A DNA stretch of 64,000 bases from Diphasiastrum complanatum (lineage: Eukaryota > Streptophyta > Lycopodiopsida > Lycopodiales > Lycopodiaceae): the NCBI GenBank assembly GCA_029204225.1, contig CM055109.1:27666861-27730860 (forward strand). The letters run 5' to 3'. This document shows positions 13,961 through 26,099 of this stretch, in pieces. Position numbers and translations under genes: made by a program. Within the stretch, counting starts at the first letter, position 1. Each line of letters begins with the position of its first letter. Under the pieces are notes generated by a model. The model ran no database searches and was not told the DNA's origin. It saw only the letters and a list, made by a program, of their open reading frames with translations.

Positions 13961-15574
13961 TAGGCGTACTCAGAAACTAGTAAAGGTGTAGGCAATAAGC
14001 CTACCAAGTAGAAGCTCATCATATGAGGATGGCACTCCCGAAGTATCAAAAATGTCTCTAATAACAGCTTTGGAGGTGTCAGCACCTACTGTTGAGAACA
14101 AGAACATACACTAGAATTAGAAGCTAGTCTACAATGTTTTACATAAAGCATATCGAAACCAATAGGAATGAGATGAAAAACAACAAATGCAAGAAATGGA
14201 TCTTAAAGAGGAGGGATGAAATGTGACACTATTTTTAATATCAATTCTTGAGGCCACTGGATAGGATCAAGAAATATTTTTACATTACTCAATGTCAATG
14301 TATTCATGTCAATAAAAATGTTCAACTAAATAAGATCACTAATAGAAAATCTAGATCGATATAGCTAGAAAACTCTTGTACAAGTTTCTGATATGTGAGT
14401 TGTGATGATAAAACTAGTAGGCCTAGGTCACTCGTAAGATGATCTATTGAAGCTTTTATTTTCTAACATTAAAAAACATCTCAATAGTCAATCTAGACGA
14501 GTAATATTTTAGCCTTATTGAAATCTCCATGCTATATTTAGATGCATAGAACTAGAATATTATTGCTCCTCTTTAATTGCAAGAAATTATATGATGTAGA
14601 AACTTTTCTTATGAAACGAGAGTTACATACCTAGGTTGATTTGTATTCCACTTTGATTGCTAGAAGAAAAAAAACACACAAGAAGAAAAATTATTGGACA
14701 TTGAATCTAGAAAGCAAACTTACTATCATTTATTACGTATTCGCTAGAAAGCATAAAAAGATACTGTCTCTTCTTAAAGTACTTTAAAGAGCTTAATTAG
14801 GCCTTGATATGCTAAGAATATCATTACAACAAAGAGGGTTACCATCTTCCATACAATAAGCAATGATTCTATATGCCAAAATATTGTATGATGGAGAAAG
14901 AGATATGTAGAAAAACTCAAGAATAGTTCTGCTCTTTTGAAGGTAACTTCATTAGTACTCTCCTACGCTGTTGACACACTCTTTTGAATTTAACAAAAAG
15001 AATCAAGATATATGCGAAGCACCAACTTGAATAGTAGATGCTAGCGACTTTTGTGAGGTGATCATGTTTGCATTTAATTGCACTTAAGAAACGTTTACTT
15101 CTGTATCCATTTCTATGTATAGCATTGCATAATCATACACACAAGAGAAGTGTTATAGCTCATTGTCAAAGCTATCACAGTTGTATAGCACAATATAGCT
15201 CCCGCATGTGTTGACAGATCCCCTGCTCCAGAGGACCTATTGTTTACTTTTCTGCTTCTTGCTTACAGATCTATTTCTTGCCTGTTACCAGACTCGTTTG
15301 GGCATTACTTGACTATTTCTTATTTGTTACAATGCCCAGGCTAGGCAGAAACGGACTGAATAACTCTGTAGTATAGTTTTATTGTCCAGCTTGTCAGAGG
15401 ACTACTCAGGGACGTCACTCTTGAACGCACTTACATTCTACATAGAGATGCAAGCCAAGAACGCTCATTCACAAATCAACATGCAAACCAATGAACGTTC
15501 AGTAGGTTTCTACTGCTACTTACTCTAAAAGCGGATTGAAATCAAATCCTACACTACATTGAACTGAGCTACAT
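13961..15574. other. No gene seen
   Basis: AT-rich DNA with no frame longer than about 60 codons and no recognisable repeat structure by eye. Confidence 0.4.
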
Positions 15575-15895
15575 TTGATTGTTGGATGTTTGCATGAATG
15601 AGGCATTGATATATGTATGCTATCCATCGTTGCTCAAATTAGAGCTAGCATCACTGCTCAGATTGGCATCTTCTTCCTATTGTTTGTGTAATCCATCGCT
15701 GGCCAGAAATGATAACATAGTAGTATGCCATCACTATCATAAGTTGATTGTTGGATGTTTGAGTGCATAAGGCATCGATATATGTATGATATCCATCGCT
15801 GATCAGATCAAAACTAGCATCGTTTCAGATTGGCATCTTCATATTGTGTGATCCATCGCTGGCCAAAAATAATAACATAGTATTATGGCATACTT
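15575..15895. repeat. Two-copy tandem duplication, about 165 bp unit
   Basis: Units 15575-15745 and 15746-15895 share TTGATTGTTGGATGTTTG, ATATATGTATG and ATCCATCGCTGGCCA in the same order. They are diverged, with small indels. Short palindromic pieces such as CCATCGCTGGCC recur inside. No coding potential. Confidence 0.7.
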
Positions 15896-17200
15896 TTATG
15901 TGAAGCATACATCACATGTAAACTTCTTGTTGCGCATACTACTGATAATTACACTTGAGCACCTGAAAGGTAGTATATCACAATTGTACCAGCGATATTT
16001 CACATTCTGATCTGGTTAATGAGTGACCTATCGATGCAAAGCAACTTAATGAGCACCATCATTGCTTTCCAGCGATGGAATACCAAAAGCTTTATTGCAT
16101 GTTGTCCAACGAAGAGCTACCTACTGTTTATGAATGTATGATATCTTTAATCATGAAGAACACTCTAAAAACATATGTTTTTTGATAATACTCGCTATCA
16201 TCTCTATCTCTCACAGTTTAGCAGCGAAGTAGCATGAATTTTATAATCATATTATTGGGTTTCGATAAACAACAAGAAAAAAGGCATGTACACTGTTCTT
16301 AATCGTTCTTCTTTGAGCCATGCTGTTGGCTGATTCTGACGAATCCCCAAGATACTCGGACAGAGCAACTCAAGAGCACCTCTCACCTTAGACCGAGGAG
16401 GTCTCTAAGAAGACTAAACTAATGAAGACTGAGAGCCGAGTATGAGAGCCGAGAAATACTAGCTAGGAAAGACATGCAAGAACTGTGTAAGCCTCATGTT
16501 GAATCCCGGAAGATGGAATGACCATGTAGGAACTAGTCTTTCTAAGCAAATGTAATAAATGCAAGTAGACCCCTCTTAAAGAAAGTAGGGTGAGCCACCT
16601 TTTGATAGTGACCTCTAGTGGAGAGCAATATTCCACTTGTAATTTAAATGTGGAAATTCCACTAGAATGCCACCTAAGGAGCTCTCTTGCTTATTTAAGA
16701 GACTCCCTCTTTGTGAAGAGAGCTTTTTGCATTGTATCTACTCCATGCTTAATAAGAAGATTTTCCATGAGTTTGATGCTACACTAAGCTCCTTGATCAT
16801 GATGGTTTTCTTGAGTGATGCTCCTATGATCATGCCCTTCCATTCATATTGTGTGTGGTTATGGATTTAGAGTGGATTAGTTTTCTTGCTTTCCTAGTTG
16901 TGGATTAGATTTCTTGTTTTCTTGTGGATTAATGTAGGAGCCAACATTCAAGTAAACTAAAGAGGCTAGAAATGTGGCATAAATCTTGCATATTTTCTAA
17001 CATTCTAGTTCTTGATGTTCTTGGGATGTCCAAGAATCAAAAGGCTGGTTAGTTTCTTGATTCTTGGATTTCTAACATGCTGTAGATTAGTCTTGTTTCT
17101 TGAGAGATGTAGTGTAGGTCGCGCTACAACATATGCAAGAGTAGCGCGATTTATGCTATCATTCTTTTGATAGAAGCATTTCAACAACAAGAATAGATAG
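15896..17200. other. No gene seen
   Basis: No supported coding region. Short frames at 16590-16870 show no family features. Confidence 0.4.
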
Positions 17201-17202
17201 GA

Positions 17203-17291
17203 TTAGAAGCCACTTACCAGTGATGCATAGGTGTGTTTCCAATCGCTGGAGTGTGGGCACTGAAGTTCCAAAATCTGTTTTGCCAAGGTGA

Positions 17292-17329
<38 letters not shown>

Positions 17330-18190
17330 ATGGGGAGAGAGAAGGGAAATAGTGCCACCTTCATATAGGTGAGACCCATCTCCAAATGTGTGGAAGAAGC
17401 AACCAATCGTGGCCTTAGGATGGAGTGCAAGCGATCTTGACCATTATGAGTAGATCCACTGTCCACTGAAATACTAACTTCATGTCCATGTACAATGCCT
17501 TTCAAACGAAATAAATCATTTGGCAAGAATGAAGTAGTACTTAAAGAACAATCACACTCACAATTGATTTTATTAATTTCCAGCTTAAGATTTTCTTTAC
17601 CTGGCATCTCAATCACTTGAGGTTCGTCTTCCTTTCACTCAGGGCAGAATTTCATAACATGTCCAGGCTAACCGCCATGGAAACATGCATTGGTCTTTCT
17701 TGCCTTATTCTGACACAATTTTTTCTTTTGTCTAAACTCAGATGCAGCTTGATCTAGTTCGTCAAAATACTTAGATTTTTTGTTACCACGAACTCTTTTC
17801 TTTTCTTTTTTCTGGTTGGGTCCGGATGATCCAGATGGATTAGCCTGTAACTGCTTCCTGGATGCCACCATAGTCAAATCATACGCTTTTGCGACTCGTA
17901 CGACATCATCAAAATTTTGAAGCACGTTATGCTTACACTCATTCTGATAATCTGCAGGCAGACCTACAATAAACTGCCACAGTGCCAGTTTTGCATCGAA
18001 TGAGGGAACTTTATTCCATAAATCCATAAAATCTTGCAGATACAAGTCCAAACTCTGAGTACCCATTTTGCAATTTACAAATCTTTGGTAGAAATCTGAG
18101 CCATCCACAACCACAAACGACTTTTTGAACACCTCCATAAACTCGTCCCATGTGGTAGGTTTAGGGTTGAGAAGTCGTTCTATCTCTGAG
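17203..18190 (-). pseudogene. Ty3-type gag and protease fragment
   Basis: The minus-strand frame from about 18190 to 17668 is a retrotransposon gag capsid region (TTWDEFMEVFKKSF, LDLYLQDFMDLW, LALWQFIVGLPADYQNE), followed by a basic linker and a CCHC zinc knuckle (CFHGG, PGHVMKFC) split by an in-frame TAG at 17670-17668. After a short gap, a frame at 17616-17460 holds the start of an aspartic protease with the active-site motif VDSGSTHN. It then breaks into unrelated sequence carrying a CT tract (17328-17291). The extra N-terminal residues of the 194-codon frame overlap a chromodomain on the other strand and are probably not gag. RT, RNase H and integrase are absent. Ty3 gag-pol proteins form the particle and process the polyprotein; this copy cannot. 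Confidence 0.75.
17291..17328. repeat. (GA)n microsatellite
   Basis: A 38-bp GA tract inside the broken protease region. Confidence 0.9.
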
Positions 18191-18310
18191 TGCTTAATTC
18201 GGTGGAAGGGTCGTATTGAGGATGATGATTCGTGGGAGAGAGTTGATAGCATAAAGAAGAATTTCCCGAATTTAGTTTTTAAGGATAGAAACAGTTTAAG
18301 GAGGGAAGAA
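18180..18310 (+). pseudogene. Chromodomain end of a Ty3 chromovirus integrase
   Basis: The plus-strand frame includes CLIRWKGRIEDDDSWERVDS followed by IKKNFPNLVF, the conserved L-x-KWKG...SWE core of the chromodomain at the C-terminus of chromovirus integrases. The chromodomain directs insertion into heterochromatin. Eight codons later comes a purine-rich tract (AAGGAGGGAAGAA, 18298-18310) and then the LTR. Everything upstream in this element has been replaced by a gag fragment in the opposite orientation. Confidence 0.7.
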
Positions 18311-18832
18311 TGTTATGTCCATCACCAGTACATGGGATACAATATACTCCTAGACTTGGATACACGGTACTCTAGTGAAACAAGTTGTTAGTTACACCAC
18401 GTCATACTGGACGTGACCCGAAAGTAACTAATATCCTTGTGAGGCCCAGAACACACTAAATGGAGTTTAGACAAGGTATGAGACAGGGTATGCATGTGTA
18501 GAGTTATCAATAGCAATTCTATGAATAGTTGGTCCATGCATAGGACTCTATTCTAGGTGAATCTATGTATAGGGAACTTAGGGTTGTGCATGGCTAAGTG
18601 CCCATGATGCTTTTGGGTCTATATAATGGGTCCAAACTCGCCCTACTCCTCATCATGGTTCTTGATTCATTGTCAGGCTCTCACTCTACATTCATGCTTC
18701 TTGTTCCTTGGCTTGGGGATGAGGCTTCTAAAGATTGATTGGATGCTTCTACTTGGTTGGGTGGTTTTTCCATAGTATGTTATCCTTTGTGTCTGGGATT
18801 TGTAAGCAGGATCTAAGGAGCTTCCCTTATAG
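18311..18832 (+). repeat. 3' LTR of a chromovirus, same family as LARD A
   Basis: 522 bp. It begins TGTTATGTCCATCACC and ends CTTCCCTTATAG. It follows a polypurine tract and a chromodomain, so it is a 3' LTR in plus orientation. It matches the LARD A 5' LTR (5273-5793) along its length in inverted orientation, including the atypical terminus. Confidence 0.8.
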
Positions 18833-18960
18833 GCAAATTTCTAGAGATACTTGTTGCATGGGAAGCGGTTAAATAATGGCCATGTGTGGCACTTCTACAC
18901 GTGGCTTGACCATGCCAAGATATTTTGGTGCTTATTTTTTTATTTTTAGTTTAAAAAAAA

Positions 18961-18983
18961 TTTGCATGGCAGTGCCATGCAAA
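18961..18983. repeat. Perfect 11-bp inverted repeat with one-base loop
   Basis: TTTGCATGGCA, G, TGCCATGCAAA. It lies in the unassigned stretch 18833-19090 between two LTRs. An imperfect relative (19068-19084) lies nearby. It may be part of a small DNA element. Confidence 0.6.
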
Positions 18984-19094
18984 AAATAATAATAATTGTC
19001 GGACCTCATCTTCAACCTGGATTTCACCGGCAAGGTCCCCGGAAAATTTTTGGGGTGGATGTGCTACGCATGACAGAGCCATGCCAAAAACGAA

Positions 19095-19347
19095 TGTCAA
19101 AATTTCGACTAAATATTGAAATTCACAAGTATCGAAAAATATACAATGACTCAAAAAATAATGACTCAAAAATATATAGTGACTCAAAAAAATATAGAAT
19201 TTTCTGAGTCGATCCGGTATCGAAGAATTCTAAAAATTTTGATCCTGAATTTTTCGATCCTCTATTCAAAAATCTGAGCTTTTTGTTTCTGATTTTTCAA
19301 AATGCTCATTATTGAATGGATTTGAAGTTGAGCATTAAATTCCAACA
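19095..19347 (-). repeat. Partial 3' LTR of Copia A
   Basis: Begins TGTTGGAATTTAATGCTC right after a polypurine tract and follows the 5' LTR for about 250 bp, including the GATACCGGATCGACTCA block. It then departs from it. Confidence 0.75.
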
Positions 19348-19354
19348 CTCCCCC

Positions 19355-20205
19355 TTAGTGTGGATCCTGAAGACTTTTGATTTTCAAATTCAACATGTCA
19401 TTGAATATGAGGTGGTGCTCTTTTGATAGAGCGTTTGTGAAGTAATATGTTGCCATTAGATCTGTTCTGTTGGGTCGATTTTGTACTTTGTGACAGTAAT
19501 TGACTGGACCCATATTAGGCCTTTTGTTCTCTAGTGCTAATTTGCATTTCAGATCCTTCATCAAATTTAGATTATTACTGAACAGTAGAGTATCATCTAC
19601 ATAAAGAGTGGTGTTGATGAAGAGATACGATACAGATTTGAAGTAAATAATCGAGTCTGTCGAGTTTGGATAGAAACCATTTTCATTTAGAAATGTGAAT
19701 TTGTTGTTCTCTTCTGCTTTGCACTGGTCAACATGAGTAGTTGACTTTGCCTCTGAAATAGTGTTGAGTTCTTGCACAAAGTAGCAAGCTGGATCATATA
19801 TAAATCTGGATGGAAGCTGCCTGGGTCGGTTCATTCTTCTATGTTGAACTTCGATCCTCTGATGTGATTCGATTCGTTGAAATTCCTTGAATCAGAATTC
19901 TGTTGTTCGATACTTGGGTCAGAATTTGTTGCAGCTTTCTCTTTGTGGTCGAAAAAATGGTCTTCCAAAAAGATGACATCTCTGCTCGTGAATGTTTTTT
20001 GAGTGTCTAGGTTGTAGAGCTTGTATGCCTTTTGATCTGGAGAGAAGCCAATAAAAATTGACCTGTTGTTGTTCAATCCTTGGATCGGATTTTGATTGTT
20101 CGATACTTGGGTCGGATTTTTCTGTAGATCAGCAGAGATCTGATTGAAAGCTTTGCATCCAAACACTCTAATATTTTTGAGTGATGGCTTCGATCTTGTC
20201 CACAC
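19355..20205 (-). pseudogene. Copia A integrase C-terminus, hinge and deleted RT/RNase H
   Basis: The frame 20205-19831 carries the integrase C-terminal signature (SLKNIRVFGCKAFNQI, SIFIGFSPDQKAYKLYN, SRDVIFLEDHFF). The adjoining frame 19834-19355 starts with RRMNRPRQLPSRF, the usual lead-in to RT, then jumps to an RT piece with LYVDDTLLFSNN (YVDD active site) and ends with TNALSKEHHLIFNDMLNL, the last part of RNase H. The jump removes most of RT palm/fingers and the RNase H core. The remaining frame is open across the deletion junctions. Confidence 0.7.
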
Positions 20206-20854
20206 CTAATAAGGTGTCTTGCCATTCAAGAACGTTGTAATGGATCGATGTTGTAGATAGGTTGCTGTAGTAACAACTTCTGTCCAAAATTTCTTTGGAA
20301 GAGAGGCATGGGCCAACATGCTCTTTGCACTTGCAATGAGTGTCTGATTCTTCCTTTGAGCTACACCATTGGACTGAGTAGCTAGTTGTGGATTGTTGTA
20401 GGTGTATTCCGTTGGCCTTGTAGAAAGCTTTGAACTCGGTGGAGATAAATACTCTCCCTCCATCAGAACGTAGAGCTTTGATTCTTCTCTGAGTCGAATT
20501 TTTTGCTGATGTTTTGTACTGCTTGAAGAACTTGAAGGTATCGGATTTTTCCTTCAGAAAATAAGTTGCAGTCCTCCGAGAGAAGTCATCAATAAAAGTC
20601 AATAAATAGATAGCTTTCTCTGTGAAAATAATTTGCATAGGGTTACAAATGTCCATGTGTACAAGATCTAGCAAATTACTAGAAGTATGGACTGTATCGG
20701 AAATGGAAGGACTTCTAGCATGCTTGTTGATTATACAGCTTTTACATGGAGTATCGAATTTGCTAATTCTAGGTAGATCTTGTACTAAATTCTGTTTTGA
20801 CATTTGTTGAATACAATTGGAATTGAGGTGGCCTAATCTGAAATGCCAAAGCAT
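20206..20854 (-). pseudogene. Copia A GAG-pre-integrase and integrase core
   Basis: The frame from 20854 opens with LWHFRLGHLNSNCIQQMSK and CKSCIINKHARSP (the HHCC domain), then the integrase core with LVHMDICNPMQ (first Asp) and KALRSDGGRVF (second Asp). A frameshift near 20440 moves the rest to the frame 20463-20206, with NGVAQRKNQTLIASAKSML. The catalytic Glu of the DDE triad, normally in NGVAERKN, is Gln here. Frame loss and the missing Glu make this integrase inactive. Confidence 0.8.
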
Positions 20855-20899
20855 ATCAGCGAAGCAGAATTTGCTTGTTGTTGTTGGGACTGCATTTTC

Positions 20900-21743
20900 T
20901 TCTCATTGTTGAATTTTAAAGTTCTGCAGTCCCTAATAAGATGGCCAGTTCTCTTACAATATTTGCATAATAGGTTATGCGTTGATTGGAATGATGAAGA
21001 ATTCGAATTCGACCTTGGACCATAATTCGATCTTGAGCCAAAATTTGATCCTAACTCAAGATTCTATACTGAGTCAAAATTCGATCCTGACTACGTATTG
21101 CTCTTCTTTCTGGATCCGAACTTCTGATTTTTGGAATATAGAGCCTAAGGATCTGACCATGTGCCTGAGGAGGTTGCAGAACTTTTGGCCTCCTCTTGTT
21201 GAAGTAATAAAATCACTCTTGAAAGGGTGATCTTCTCTTGGATCGAAATTGCTAGGACCCAGTTCTCATAGGCCTCATGAAGACTCGATAACAGAGTCAT
21301 GACAGCATCAGTATCTTATATACTAAGCCAGTTGCAGTCATCTGCACCATAAGATTTTGAAAAGTGTTGATGTGGCTCGAAACACTTACTGCTTCAGACA
21401 TTCTCAAGGTGAAGAATTTCTTCTTCAAATGGAGTTTGGAGGTAACGTCCCTGATATCGTAGAGGGTTGCTAGGATGTCTCATGCATCCTTAGCAGTCTG
21501 AGCGGCACGTATGTGACTGATTTGGTTGTCTTTGATGTTGAGAGTGATCATGGCAAAAGCCTTGCCATCTTTCAGTCTCCATTTGGTGATAGTGACTACA
21601 TCACCTTCAGGTTTAACTTATGTGCCATCAACGATGTCCCACAGTTCCTTGGCTAGTAGTATGGCCTTCATTTTGAACTTCCAGAGATGGTAGTTGCTCC
21701 CATTGAGTCTGTCGATTAGAGAAGAACTAGTAGATGGATCCAT
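20900..21743 (-). pseudogene. Copia A gag
   Basis: Starts at ATG 21743 with MDPSTSSSLIDRLNGSNYHL and continues WKFKMKAILLAKELWDIVDG, the DUF4219/UBN2-type Copia gag start. Several stops and frameshifts follow. The zinc knuckle CKYCKRTGHLIRDC (CX2CX4HX4C) is intact near 20970-20930. Gag packages the element RNA. The frame is broken, so no protein is expected. Confidence 0.7.
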
Positions 21744-21883
21744 TCCGGTTGAGCGAGATTGTTGGTAAAAACAACTTTTTCGAGAAACTGTTGGTTGTGT
21801 GCTTGCTAGTACGTCTTTATAGAAACAAGACTTGATAATCTGCAGACAATGTGCAGATTACTGAACAGCCCGCTCTGATACCA

Positions 21884-22515
21884 TGTCGGAAATTAGTGAG
21901 AATGTGTGAAAGCTGATGAGCGAGCTTGGTGTAGAATTGGAAGTGCCATAGTTAGTAGCAAAACGTTCCAAATGAATGATTCAGTCAAATGCATAATGAA
22001 ACGATATAGTAGTGGGACTGAAAATTTGCACTCTGATTGATATCAAACAGTGAGTACAGTGCTTGAAGTGATAACTTCAACTTATAATCGTTGAGCGTCA
22101 TAACACTGGCTACAAGAACTCGAATAATCAAAAGTAGTTTTCTGATGAAGATTCTAAGATTGATATCCTACAAAATATCTACAACTACTTTTTGTTGCAG
22201 TTATTACGATCGTCTCATTACAATTAATACATATACAAAGTGGGCGGACTATCAGCGCGAAGTTGTTGAGTCGGATTTTAGACCGACAGTACCAAAATTT
22301 ACAAGTATCAAAAAATATACAATGACTCAAAAAATAGTGACTCAAAAATATACAGTGACTTGAAAAATATAGAATTTTTTGAGTCGATCCGGTATCGAAG
22401 AATTCTAGAATCTTGGATTTTTTGATCCTCTGTTCAAAAATTCGAGCCTTTTGTTTCTGGTTTTTTAAGATGCCCATTATTGAATGGATTTGAGGCTGAG
22501 CATCAAATTCCAACA
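21884..22515 (-). repeat. 5' LTR of Copia A
   Basis: 632 bp, directly followed by TGGTATCAGAGC (21883-21872). It contains short AGTCACTRTATATTTTT-like direct repeats around 22320-22370, also present in the 3' LTR at 19140-19200. Confidence 0.8.
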
Positions 22516-23663
22516 AAAAATTGGATGCATGGTAACTGATTATGTTCAAAATTCAAGTATAGTGGTTGACATCTTTTTTTCTTATCTCATGTATTGACAT
22601 TTGATTTAAATTTTGTACATGGTTAGACACATTAGAAAAATAGAAAATGTGTTAAATAATTTTGTGAATGCAAATCAATAATGTATATTGATGTTGATGA
22701 CAATGGTTCATGACATTATTTTCTCTCATATGCAACTAATGGTGGCAATGGGTGGCAATGGGTGGATGACTACATGAATGATGGTTTATGAGGCTTTTGT
22801 GAGGGATTTGGCATGAGAAGAAGAAATTCCATTGTTGGTTTTGTAGAACATATAAATTTGACCAGTCAAGGTCATGATGTAATTCGCTAGTCACCAACGT
22901 GAGACGCTGATAGATCAATAGAATAATGACAATGACAATGTCTCATCGTCCAAATATGGAACTAACAAAAGTGTAGTAGGATGCAATGCATATGCATAAC
23001 AAGAGCCACCAACCACTAGTGTGTCAAGAAATGCAAATTCACAACTTTGTGTTGAATCAGTTTCACAACTCAACACATGACATTAGATAATTAGTATGCT
23101 CTGAAAAGAAAATTTTACATTAAATCGTCATCATATATCACTGCTCCATTGCTCCACTACAAGGTGCCTCCTCACAATGTTGCAACATTTATTCTCTTTT
23201 TGCACATGGCTTTGATTTGCTGCAATGTCCTATTAAGTTATCAGTTTTTTTGTTTGCTTTACATATTTTAGGGATACGACATAAGTAAAGGTTGTTCAAG
23301 TATTTGTTGTATTAGATGCTAAACTTCATATGGCTCGTCATAACGTACTAAGTATGAATGGAACATCTTCAACTTATATAGTCAGGATTTGCTCTTTAGA
23401 CTATAACTAAAGTTTCAAGTTGACAAGATAGTAATTGCGATCAGAAACCATTTTAGAAGTTCATCATGCCAAACAATTCAAACAAACCCTAGAAAATTTT
23501 AAGATTTTGAACAGTAACTGAAAAAAAGGAGGGAAGAGTGTGTCAAAAACTTTTGACATATTAGAATTGAAGATTGAGTCAATTCAAAAGTCGAAGAATC
23601 AAAATTTACTTGAACTATACTTGGAACTTCTCACCAAGTTTGCAAGTGCTTTCTAGAATCTAT
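22516..23663. other. No gene seen
   Basis: AT-rich DNA between two LTR elements, with a small GGTGGCAATGGGTGGCAATGGG tandem near 22740. No supported frame. The last five bases (tctat, 23659-23663) are the left target-site copy of the next element. Confidence 0.4.
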
Positions 23664-24198
23664 TGTCATGTACTTTTAGAACATCAGTGCCTTTCAAGGC
23701 AATATAATATCCATTGTAATCTTTGTAGGCCCAAAAGGAGCTATTAGCCTTATGAACAAGGTGGTTCTCTCTTTAGGTTCTCCAAAGTAACTAATAAGGA
23801 TAATAGGCCAACAAGGGCTCAATGTAGTTTAAATAATACTTAACAAGGGCTAACTATCTCTCAAGATAGTTAAGTTTAGTTAAGTAAGAGCATTGTCTAT
23901 AACTAGGCAAGAGACATCATTTTGTGAATCTTTTGGCTCATTTGCAAGTGAGAGCTGCTAGCTTCCTTGTGAATGTGAGCCATTGGAATCTCCATGGCTA
24001 GGTCTCATGTGTCCTATTCACATGAATCAATGCTCATGTACATATCTTGTAATCTTCTTTCCATTGCTAATGTGATTCTATGGCGATCTCCATGTTTCTA
24101 GCTTTCTATTGATATGCTATCTTGAATGCTTTGTACTTTTCTTGCTCTTAGCTTTACTTCCATTGTAATTGCTATTTGCTTAGATTTGGCACATGACA
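23664..24198 (+). repeat. 5' LTR of element E
   Basis: 535 bp with TGTCATG/CATGACA perfect terminal inverted repeats. It matches 28594-29110; the 3' copy lacks about 12 bp near 29046 and a few bases near 29090. Confidence 0.85.
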
Positions 24199-24203
24199 TT
24201 TCT

Positions 24204-24215
24204 TGGTATTAGAGC
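24204..24215 (+). promoter_or_regulatory. Primer binding site of element E
   Basis: TGGTATTAGAGC, one base off the initiator tRNA-Met complement, five bases after the LTR. Confidence 0.7.
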
Positions 24216-26099
24216 ATAGATCCATGATTCATGATGATTCTATGAGAATTCCATTAGATTTGATGAGTTTATTGTTTTTGTAGCTTTCTTTTTGCTAATT
24301 TTTTAACTTTGAATTTTTCAGTTCTGTTCAAACGAATTTTTAGCATTCAATTTGGTTTTTAATTTCTAATTTGATTCTATAGGTTTCTAGAATTTGCACC
24401 AATTTTCAAGTCATTTGGATAAGTAATGCAAAAGTTATTGCACTTTTTTCAAAAGCTGTCAAAATAGTTGACTAGAATTTTGTTGTCACTTGATTTGAAA
24501 TTTTTTAGACTTGATATGAGTTTTTATTTCAAGTTTCTTTTCATAGGATTTTAGACATTGTTAGCTTTGATCTGATCCATATGGCAGGTCATTTGGATTA
24601 GTATCCAAAAAGTTATGACAAATCTTGATTTGTAGCTCTAGTTTTGTTAGTTTTTTTTTTTCAAAATTTTCAGCCCTGCTTTGTTGCTGATTTGACCTAC
24701 CAAATCACATTCAATCATTTTTTTTGATACTATAGCCTGATAGAGCTTGTTGTTAGCTTTTCAGAGATACTGAGTTTGTATGATTTGGATCAATATCGAG
24801 TAAGTTATGATCAAATTACTAGAGATGGGTCAGATTAGCCAGAATCTTGGAAATCTTTTTTACAAGTTAGAGAGAAGCATTTCAATCTTTCAATTTTGAA
24901 GTTTTGTTTCTGTTGTAAATTTTTTTATTCTTCATTTTGAGGTTCAATTTAGAAAAAAAAGAAAAAAACCTAACCGTACATGTCCCCGCCCTAACCCCCT
25001 CTTGACCTAAACATAGGCCTTAACCACAAGTCTTAATACACCTTACCTCACTCTAAGCCCTAAACACGTCTCCTCCAAACCTGGTTTTTCCACGACTCTG
25101 TTACCCCTTCCTCAGATAATTGATCAGACCAATGTGATTTAGCATTTGTTGCTAAAGGTACCGCCACCTCAGCGAACACAAAAGACAGACATCAGACAAT
25201 GGTTTCTTGGAATTTCGATCCTTTGATGGGGGAACAGCGAAGATTCCAAACTGGAAATGAAACAGGATCACTCGCGATATTTGGTTCAGTCGAGACCTCA
25301 TCCAACTCCTCTCCTTCTGTTGAGTTCGCTCTCTCTCTCTACATTGCGTCGGTTACCTCCTCTCTCTCTCTCTACCCCTCTCTCCTTCGGGCGACTTCTT
25401 TCTCTCTCTGCCTATTCCTTGCATAAGAAAACAAAATTTTAGTTTTCTCAAAAAAAAATTACGGTTGCCCACAATCCTTCACGAGCACCCAAATGCACCA
25501 TATAGACAGCCGTTAAAAAAATTTACTGTAAAATTTCTTAATTCCCTACGGTTCCTGCAATTTCTCCCGAGCACCAAAACATTTCATGGATTTCAAACTT
25601 TATAGAATCCAGTTTATAAACTTTTTTAAGGACCCCTTTATTTTAAGTTCTCTAAATTCAACTTTACTTTCATTCTTTAACTCTACATAACTTTTTTGTT
25701 TGAACTCGGATTTCGGTATTGTAAAAACAATAAGTGATCAGAACAAAGAGCCTGACACTGAGAGTTTATTAAAATTTTGTAATTATTTTTTTTCATTTAT
25801 TTTTCTTAAGAACCCTTTTCTTGAGTCAGATTTTAGTTGTTTTTATTAGTTATTTTCGAAGTTCCATATCTTTTCCGTTTGAGCTCAGAATTCGATGTTG
25901 TAAAAAGCAAAAGTGCTCAGTTTCATATGAACTTCAAGGTTTTGCCATTCTCAGTTCTACTCATCATAGAACTCTGAGTTCTAAGTGGGTGGAGAAACTG
26001 TCAAGATCTTATTTTCTAGCAAAACCAAACTTCGCAATTTTTTTTCTAATAAGGGTCTTTATAAATTTACAGACTCATATTCTCCTTTGATTTGTCAAA
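24216..26099 (+). other. Untranslated leader of element E
   Basis: A 1.9-kb T-rich leader between the PBS and the start codon at 26100, with CT-rich runs at 25325-25410. Frames at 25199-25442 and 25821-26090 are short, of low complexity or without family features. Paired blocks near 25690-25730 and 25840-25910 (GTTTGAACTCGGATTTCGGTATTGTAAAAA-like) suggest an old internal duplication. Confidence 0.5.

Larger units (their letters stand above)
19090..22515 (-). mobile_element. Copia element A with internal RT deletion
   Basis: On the minus strand: 5' LTR 22515-21884 (632 bp, TGTTGGAATTTG to CCGACA), PBS 21883-21872, gag, zinc knuckle, GAG-pre-integrase, integrase, a short hinge, a remnant of RT and the RNase H tail, a polypurine tract (about 19360-19348), and a 3' LTR beginning at 19347. 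Only the first 250 bp of the 3' LTR align with the 5' LTR; beyond 19095 the sequence differs. Autonomous transposition is impossible because most of RT and RNase H is gone. Confidence 0.8.
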
